From assembly GCA_001939145.1 (NCBI GenBank), contig LSRX01000432.1, positions 410,098 through 474,097 on the forward strand: a stretch of DNA of 64,000 nt, in the 5' to 3' direction. Origin of the DNA: Symbiodinium microadriaticum. Lineage: Eukaryota > Sar > Dinophyceae > Suessiales > Symbiodiniaceae. Within the stretch, counting starts at the first letter, position 1, and each line of letters begins with the position of its first letter. Made by a program: the position numbers and the translations under genes. The notes below the pieces were generated by a model. It was not told the origin of the DNA. It searched no databases and saw nothing but the letters and a program-made list of their open reading frames with translations. Shown here piece by piece: positions 57,190 through 64,000 of the stretch.

Positions 57190-60100
57190 TAAGCAGGTTC
57201 ATGCCAAGACCAAAGCCTTCTCGCAGCTTGAACGCTCCATTGACCAAAGGCACGACATCCATGATCAAAAATGTCTTCTATGCAGGCTGACAAGCGGGCG
57301 AGCCTGAGGAACAAAGCCAAGGAGCACGGAGACAACATGAGACAATTTAGAAATTGATGAGCAGAAGAACTATGTTTGAAAGGAGCTCATGGAGGCAGAC
57401 GCCTTGTGCTCCTACACCTTCCAGCCCAACATCAACCCGAGCAGAGGCGCAAAAAAGTCGCAATCGTGGTGACCATGGGTGTGACATGTTCACGGCATGC
57501 TGTTGGCTTTTGTGAAGCCCGAAGGAGCCACTAGAGCGCCACTACACCTTCGAGCTGAGGAGCTTCGCCAAAGACGCGAGCAGAGAGCTCCTAGGATGGA
57601 TTCTTCCGCGAGATCTTCAGCCTGCCTCCACTTCAAGCGGCGCTGCTTGACGAGGTGCGCAGTGCGCAAATAGCCGAGGAGAGACGCAGCGCGCTCGGTC
57701 TGACGGTTCCACCACGCTGTGATTCCCCAGCCTGTTCTTGAAATTGTGGTCAGGGCATACTAGTAGCAGAGACTAGGGCCGCAGTAAGACGCGCGCCATA
57801 TCACTCGTGCTCGAGAACGCTCGGCATGGAAGTCAATGTGGTGACTACCGTTACTGCTGTTCTAGGGCATTGGTCCCGCATGCACTTGCACTGCTTACAC
57901 AGACCACTGTGTCACTGAGGCTCTGGCAGCTTGTTCCAGCCAAAGATCTCCAACCGCAGCGAGCGGATCGTTCAGAAGAAGCGTGACATGCTGTACAGGA
58001 GCGAACTTGCACACTTGGACGATGCTCCCCGCTGCAATCTGCTGCAGGTGCGCATCACAGGGCCAGGTCGATTGCCTGAGGCAGCTTGGCCCTGTTGAGG
58101 AACGACTCTATGCCGAGGCACGGCCACAGAGAAAGAATGATCAAGTATAAGTGTGGTGCGACGATCCAGGCACACGAGAAAGAGCAGCGGCGTGCTGCAC
58201 TGCAGGCTTACTACAGGGAATTTGGGGCTGCCCCTGCCTTCTCCTGCTGTTCTCCAGTGTTTGGTCCCCAGGACTTTCACCAAGAGTTGGTACAATCCTT
58301 CCCCAGCGTTGACGACACATCGAGGTCCATACGCTTCTTGTCGGTGAGTGCTTTTGTCTTTGCAACAGTCTTGCGGCGACACAGGTGCTAACCGCAGTGC
58401 AGTGACCATCCCTGCCAGCCGTGCAGCTGCCCGAGCCGCCTCACACATCCTCGCTGCCTGCGTTCAGCCCTGTTCACCCAGAGCCATGGCCTCCGCCACA
58501 CAGCCCAAGAGACCTGCCGGCGGCGCCTACGGTCAGTTCATGAACGAGAAGCGTGCCGAGTTCCAGAAGGAGCTGCCGGGCCAGAGGGCCTCGGAGGTTG
58601 CAAAGCTCGGAGGTGAGCGCTGGAAGAAGCTCAGCGAGACTGAAAAGGCAGTCTATCAGCAGAAGTACGAGGCTGCGAAGGAGAAGTACGATAAGGACAT
58701 GGAGGCTTTTGAGGCGGCCGGGGGCGTGAAGGAGAAGATCGCTCGCAAGGGCAAAGACGGAAAGGTAAAGAAGGCGAAGGACCCCGATGCCCCGAAGAGG
58801 CCAGCGGGCGGTGCCTATGGCATCTTCCTCGCCGAAAACCGCGACAAGATCATTAAGACCCTTCCGAAGGGCTACAAGATCACCGAGATCAGCAAGGCAG
58901 CCGGCGTCCAGTGGAAGGCACTGTCGGAGAAGGAACAGAAGCCTTATCAGGAGAAGTACCAGAAGAAGAACGAGGAATACAAGGCTGCCATGGAAGAGTA
59001 CAAGAAGCTGCACGGCAAAGATGTGCCAGTGGACGATGACGAGGAGGAGCAGGAAGAGCCCGCCAGCAAGAGAGCTCGCTTGGCGAAGGCGGGTTGCTAA
59101 GCTCCTGGGGATGGCCACGCAGTCGACGATGTCAGAGCCGGAAAGCTTGGGGTGGGCGCCGTCTGAGATCGCGGTTGCACGGCCAGTCTGGCGATTTGAT
59201 CGAGCAAGTCATGTGTCAGTTTAAGCATCAAGTGTTGAGCTAGAGTTGCTCGCTCTCTGCTCATGAGACGCGGCGTGGCTGAGACCATGCCCACACGAAG
59301 TGCTCCCACAGGTCACAGCTGTGGAAAAAGCGGCGCTTGCTTGGTACATCTTGGTACGGCATCAGGACAGCATGCCACCCGCTCCGGTCGCATGTGCATC
59401 GCAGGAAGATCTGCAAGGATTCCGTTTACTTCCAGGGCCCGCAGCAGGACTGGAATGAATCAGTCCACGGACCGGAGCATGTTGGAGGAGAAATTGATTC
59501 AAGGCATTGCCCATGGCTTGTTCCAAACTCTGGCACCCTCGTCACAGGACTTTCTCACTAGACAGCACACCTTCGAGATGGCGAAGCAGAAGAGACTGGA
59601 GGCCTTTGCAGACGGGGGCCTGGACCGCTCACTGGCCGGCAATTGCTGGCTAATCCCGGGTGGCCAGGTTCGAGCGCAGCACGTGGATAGCGACTGTCGC
59701 TTCCACCCGGCCATTACAGAAACAAGCCGACAGCTGGCCCCTGGACTTACGAGAACTCCTTGTCCTTTTCCTAGCATTATTTGTTACCTTCGCATCACAA
59801 GGTGTCCAACAATTTGGACCTCCTGGGCGAGACTCCCGAGGAGCGGATCCACCGCCCTTCGGCCACAAAGCACATTTTGCAGAGATTCGCAGCATTGCAG
59901 ACTCTGGCTCAGGGCTCGCTGTTCGTGATGCTGAGCGCCGTGAGCAGACCCGCGCAGAGCTGGAGCAACTTCACCACAAGGACTTGCTGCAGGTACATGT
60001 GCAAATTAGGGTCCATCCATAACTCAACGACAAAGTTACGTTACGTCGGGGCCGCGCGGGGCGCATTGCTTGAAGCAGGGTTCGGCGAGGTGAAAGCAAA

Positions 60101-61050
60101 GCCTGTAAAGGACTGCACCTTCAAGCCGCAGATCAACCCGGTTTCCGAGATTATCGCCACTTCTCGAGCCGAGGCAGGGCTTGCCCTGTTGTTCGCGTTA
60201 AGTTGCAAGCGTGGACAACCCGCTTGGTTTGAGCTGTTCCAGCAGGCATCAACTTCGTCAGGCAGAGTCGAAGCCTCTCAGATTCAAGCTCTGCGCGCTG
60301 TGACGATCGTCACCTGCCTGCAAGCAGCCCAAGGACTCTGGCGCACACGAGCGCCTCTATCGATCTGCGAAGATTCCAGCGGGCTCCGGCGACGAGTGGC
60401 CGTCCGAGTACAGCTTCAGGACGGCCAAGTGCCGGAGTCTGCCGATGCCATCGTTATATATCGTTATCCCGGGCTGCGTAATCGCCGTGAAGAGGCCACA
60501 GCTAGATCCACGCAGCTCGAAGCGCTTTTCACACATTAAGTCTCGGTACGTGCGAACCTCAGAATGCACATGTCCACAATGATCGCGACAAGCAACAGCT
60601 TGGACCGAGGCAAAGAGGTCCGAGCTTGTGGAGACTATTCGACAGGAGCAAAGCAAGGACCGCGCCTAGAGAGTGCTCGATGCCCGGTCATAGGAGCAAG
60701 AGAAGAAAGCCGAATACCTGCTGGAGAGACGTCGCCAGCTTGAGGAGGTGTGTAGGTGTACATGTTCCATCGTTTTCAACATATTCAGATACTGAACGCA
60801 AGCCGACCAGGAAAAGAACGCTGACTGCACCTTCGCTCCGCGTGTCAAAGAGATCTTTCAGGAGCCGCACGGTGTTAGCAGCACGGCAGCTGTTCAACTG
60901 ATCCATCACCGTCAGGTCGCAGCCCCATAGCAATAGTTGCAGTCCCATCAATCGCCCTACAAGACCGCGAGATTGTACAAAGCACTCAACCTGAGAAAAG
61001 AGCAGCAGCTACAGCACGCTACCATCAAGATGTGTTCTCCGGTGAGCGCT
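57190..61050 (+). CDS. Multi-exon protein with repeated ERLY and CTF-x-P modules
   Basis: Scattered plus-strand exons share a module of a charged coiled-coil stretch, an ERLY motif and a CTF-x-P-x-[IV] motif. Examples are CSYTFQPNINPSRG (about 57410), AKISNRSERIVQKKRDMLYR (about 57945), PVEERLYAEAHEKEQRRAAL (58097-58195 after removing a 52-nt GC intron, 58118-58169), AERREQTRAELEQLHHKD (about 59930), DCTFKPQINPVSEIIATSR (about 60115), KKAEYLLERRRQLEE (about 60695), and DCTFAPRVKEIFQEP (about 60825). Proteins with such CTF-P-x-IN modules occur widely in protists and algae, often large and coiled-coil; I cannot assign a function. One in-frame TGA near 57381 may mark an unresolved intron. The exons could form one gene or two adjacent related ones. 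Confidence 0.6.
58417..59191 (+). repeat. Duplicated 775-bp HMG gene unit, copy 2
   Basis: Gapless partner of 18465-19239. It lies between exons of the CTF-module gene on the same strand, so it is either nested in an intron or sits between two related genes. Flanks share nothing with copy 1. Confidence 0.9.
58486..59100 (+). CDS. Two-HMG-box chromatin protein, copy 2
   Basis: 204 residues with the same plan as copy 1: box 1 (PKRPAGGAYGQFMNEKRAEF), linker, box 2 (GGAYGIFLAENRDKIIKTLP), acidic tail and basic end. Outside box 2 it is almost identical to copy 1. Within box 2 a short segment differs at eight residues: KITEISKAAGVQWKALSEKE here against KVPDIGKAAGAKWKALSEQE, plus E to K upstream. 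ATG at 58486 has the same GCCATGG context. The intact frame and the clustered replacements argue that both copies are functional, perhaps with different DNA-bending properties. Confidence 0.92.
   Translation: MASATQPKRPAGGAYGQFMNEKRAEFQKELPGQRASEVAKLGGERWKKLSETEKAVYQQKYEAAKEKYDKDMEAFEAAGGVKEKIARKGKDGKVKKAKDPDAPKRPAGGAYGIFLAENRDKIIKTLPKGYKITEISKAAGVQWKALSEKEQKPYQEKYQKKNEEYKAAMEEYKKLHGKDVPVDDDEEEQEEPASKRARLAKAGC
59200..59460. other. Spacer after HMG copy 2
   Basis: No motif is visible. The next CTF-gene-like exon begins near 59460 (KLIQGIAHGLFQTLAPSSQD), containing TFEMAKQKRLEAFADGG. Confidence 0.3.
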
Positions 61051-61059
61051 CTTGCCTGA

Positions 61060-62390
61060 CTGGCTTGCGTAACCCTCGCTCCGAAATGCTGTGCATCGTG
61101 CTGTGCCACTTCTTGCACATAAGATCGGCAGCCGTAGTTTGCAAATGCATGCATCCTGTGCATGTGGAAATGTCTCGGATTGTTTTTAAACACTCACAGT
61201 GTGTTTTGGCAGCTCTTCAAGTGATCCCTTGCCGTCAGGGCCACAAAGCGACGCTTGCAGTCCTACGTCTTAGATTCGCACTGACGACGAGCTCAGCACA
61301 TTATTAAGCTCGCATACGATGTCTTGCCGTCTTTCCAGTAGCCCTTGCTCGCCCGAAGACGGTCGCAGGAAGGTCTAACATGTGTAGAAGCTCCACCGAA
61401 TCCATCCGTGAATTGAGGTGGGCAGGGTTTCACGGCAGTTTTACAAACGACGGACCGACAGGTACCGCCGCAGATGCCCAGACTAGCTAGAGCTCTACTA
61501 GATAAGCGTCTCCGAATCACTTTCTTCATCTGCCTCAAATTAGCTCCGCCAGCGCCCGCCACCCTCAACCCCCTGTCCCACAACCCCCACCCGCATATGC
61601 ATGCAGCATGTGTTACTTGTACATGCAGAGACAGAGAGCGAGGGAGGCATGAGAAGAGCGTAGGAAAGATGTCTTTTCAGAGTGTGGACTAATGTCGGAA
61701 AGCTTCTTTTCGGGGAACACGGATAGCTGCTGCATGTATGTGAACTCTGCAGACAGGTATGTTTCCGGCATGCTTTCCTCAAGTCTACAGGAAGTGAAGA
61801 GAGCAGAAGGAGAAGAACAAGAAGAAGACCGCAACAGAGATTGGTGGAACCTGATGCAGCCATCGTGCGTTGAATCCAACGAGCTGCGGATGCAAAGGAC
61901 AATCAGAAGCCCATTGCAGTCAGCGGTCTGGAGCTTGTTCCCGAATCTTTAAGAACATCTGCAGGTAATATTTCATGCGCATCAACCTGCATGAAACATC
62001 GAGCTAGGAGGATCCTTCGGATTCTGTGCAGATTCTTGAGATTCACGGAGGTCTGGATCGGTTCTTCGAGCTCAAGAGTCTGGCTTTGAAGAAGCAGCAG
62101 GCCAAGCGGGGCACTATTGCCGTGTGAGTTCCTAAGCTTCAGCTTCATGAAACATTCAGCTGTCGCGTCTCTGCATACATTTCGTCACAACGAAGGCCGT
62201 ACCGCAGGAATTCCTTCGGCCCAAATCTTTGGCTACTAGTTTGAGATTCCACTTAAGCGGAGCGTCTTTCGAGCCATAGGCTTTTCAGCTGTGCGGCCTT
62301 AACCTGCAGGACGACTCCGAAGGAGCTGGAAGCAAAAGAAAGTCACGTTGCATTCTTCCGCATATCTGCTTTTGTGGCTGCACCGGGCTA
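61060..62390. other. No identifiable gene; includes the 5' LTR of element 3
   Basis: Short unassigned frames. The last few hundred bases before 62401 must contain the 5' LTR of the third copia element, but without its 3' LTR the start cannot be fixed. Confidence 0.35.
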
Positions 62391-62436
62391 TCACTGAAGT
62401 TGGTAGCGGAGCGCGATTGGCGCTCAACAGTTTTCC

Positions 62437-63840
62437 ATGGCCGATGAGAAGAATTTCCTCCAGAAGGTCAGCTGGGATGGTGACCCGCAAGGCTGGCCCG
62501 ACTTCGTACGACGGGTCAGATTGATCTTCGAACGCACCAAGCGCAGCCGCCGCCACCTCCTGGCACCGGAAATTGTCACGAATTTGACAGGACGTGCCTG
62601 GAACATTACTCAAGATCTGGATCATGCGGCCCTCGTGCGGAGGAACGGCACGATATATCTCTTAGAGTTTCTCCGTGATAGATTGGGGAAAAATCCGGTA
62701 CCAGACGTAGGTCTGAGACTTAGGGAACTTGTCATCCGCCTCAAGAGACCTGCAGGCATGTCAATGGCTACATGGTCGAGCAACGTTCGGCAGGTTTACA
62801 GAAGGGCTCAAGTCGCCCTGGCTAGAGCTCGCAAAGACTTCCTGCTGAGGGCCCCAAGTCTCCTCGGAAGGCCAGGAAGCCAGCGGAGCCCACCCCGACT
62901 CCTCCGAAGTCGTCTTCGAGCTCTCCGACCCGTGCCAAGGACACTGCTGCTCCTGATGCCAGTGCCCCAGAATCTCTTGAGGAGGACAAGACCTTCCCCG
63001 AGGACCTGGATGAGGATCTTGATCCAGGAGTTCGCGGAGATCGTGGATGCAGCAACAGCGACGACTCGACGAAAGCTCTCGAGGAGCTCCGCCTCTGGGA
63101 GTCCTACGAAGAGGCAGTGGAGGATGTGTAGCCCTCCGAGCTGTTCGGTTGGCTGTTGCTTCGCCGAGCTGGCCTGATTACGCAATCGCAGGCCGCGGCA
63201 GGCAACAGCTTAAGGTTCGAGGACATCGAGCGATGCCTTCGCAACATGGAAGAGGAGCTCTCCACGCATGACGATCCCCAGAGAGGCCATGGAAGCCGGA
63301 GCGCGAGGACCTTGTGGGTTGAAGAAGATGGACACTGGAGCAGATGCGATCTTGGAGAACCAGGAAGTGCTCTACCTCGGCACCCAGCTTCCTCATGCCG
63401 CCCAGGCGGCTGCGGAGTCCTCTAACTCCTGGGGCGAGCCCGAGAACGGTTTCTGGAGTACAGAGGACGATGGGAGTTGCATTTGGTCGCAGGACTTTGG
63501 TGACGGGGACTACTTTCACGAAGACGCCTCGGGTGTCTTCTGGAGCTGGAACCATTCGCACAAGGATGACTTGGGCGACCTTCCGCCCGAACAGCAGAGA
63601 GAGATTGAAGATGCCTTTAGTGCTGCCGAGGCTAAGGTTGGGTCCTTCACCCAAGCCAGACAAGCCGTCAAAGCAAAGTCGCTGAGCAGGGGTTTTTTTC
63701 GTTTCAATCCCCACATGAAAGGACGCAAGGGCAAGGGCAAGGGCTTCGGAAAGCCGAAAGGCAAGGGAAAGGGATCGGCTTTTGGTCCAAGGCCGGCTCC
63801 TCCTGTGCTTTACCAAGGCGAAGCTTTTGCTGTTGGCCCG
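62437..63840 (+). pseudogene. gag of element 3, frame-broken
   Basis: The N-terminal capsid-like part reads VSWDGDPQGWPDFVRRVRLI, then HLLAPEIVTNLTGRAWNITQ, NGTIYLLEFLRDRLGKNPVP and MSMATWSSNVRQVYRRAQVA, a pattern I associate with dinoflagellate copia gag. Near 62840 the reading moves to another frame. An acidic spacer there ends in an in-frame TAG just before PSELFGWLLLRRAGLITQSQ and NSLRFEDIERCLRNMEEEL. It changes frame again near 63350 to LPPEQQREIEDAFSAAEAKV, SFTQARQAVKAKSLSRGFFR and a KGKGKGFGKPKGKGKG tail, a basic RNA-binding end. Three frames and a stop make this copy defective unless indel errors are present. Confidence 0.75.
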
Positions 63841-63941
63841 GGCGACCCAGGCTTCACAGGGTGGCGGTATTTTCTGCTTATTTTTTTCCGTTTTTTTTCT
63901 CATTTTTTTTCTGGCCGCGTCGCCAGCAAGCGGGCAGGGAG

Positions 63942-64000
<59 letters not shown>
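63942..64000. repeat. (AAGC)n microsatellite at window end
   Basis: AAGC tetramers run to the last base. The tract follows pyrimidine-rich sequence (TTTTTTTCCGTTTTTTTTC) that interrupts the gag tail, so an insertion or repeat expansion may have broken the element here. Confidence 0.95.

Larger units (their letters stand above)
62401..64000 (+). mobile_element. Third Ty1/copia element, 5' part, truncated by window edge
   Basis: The primer binding site TGGTAGCGGAGCG (62401-62413) is identical in its first 13 bases to that of the inner element. A gag gene follows from ATG 62437. The upstream LTR bears no obvious similarity to the inner element's LTR, so this is another family using the same primer. 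Pol lies beyond the window. Confidence 0.8.

Overview
The window looks like nuclear DNA of a dinoflagellate. A Suessiales/Symbiodiniaceae-type genome is my best guess, but that is inference. Four things point there. (1) Several exon-exon joins can be worked out by hand and use GC or GA intron donors as well as GT, with a G or longer repeat at both junctions. (2) Stretches resemble the 3' part of the dinoflagellate spliced leader (TTTTGGCTCAAG), as expected where trans-spliced mRNAs have been copied back into the genome. (3) The Ty1/copia elements have gag, protease, methyltransferase-like and integrase modules of a kind I associate with dinoflagellates. (4) The DNA is rich in microsatellites, and coding sequence is scattered in short exons.

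Layout. 1-12 kb: sparse exon-like coding, all best read on +, with one recognisable gene, a glycosyltransferase family 25-like protein near 3.3-3.85 kb. 12.4-15.8 kb: purine-rich segment with two spliced-leader-like relics and open frames I cannot name. 18.5-19.1 kb: an intact two-HMG-box protein gene. 19.2-33 kb: mostly introns and intergenic DNA with many microsatellites and a few unidentified exon-like frames. 33.1-43.24 kb: a nested retrotransposon. An internally deleted minus-strand copia-like element (193/194-bp LTRs, AATGT target duplication) was interrupted next to its primer binding site by a younger 7.4-kb plus-strand copia element (169-bp LTRs, ATAAC target duplication). The younger element carries a cytosine-methyltransferase-like module between protease and integrase. 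43.3-47 kb: an inverted cluster of CACCATT motifs, (GTAT)n, CAGT-type repeats and a minisatellite of about 44 bp over roughly 1.1 kb. 48-50.1 kb: a multi-exon DEAD-box RNA helicase. 51.5-53 kb: a multi-exon protein with two NTF2/SnoaL-like domains and a probable plastid-type leader. 57.2-61.05 kb: a multi-exon protein with repeated ERLY and CTF-x-P modules, with a second HMG-box gene between its exons. 62.4-64 kb: the 5' part of a third copia element, running into an (AAGC)n tract at the window edge.

All cellular genes I recognise read on +, as in the unidirectional gene clusters of dinoflagellates. They share no evident pathway: the window is a stretch of housekeeping-type genes separated by retroelements and repeats. 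The two HMG genes are 775-bp duplicates that differ mainly in one sharply bounded patch. Exon boundaries outside those worked out explicitly are approximate, and large parts of the window hold nothing I can name.
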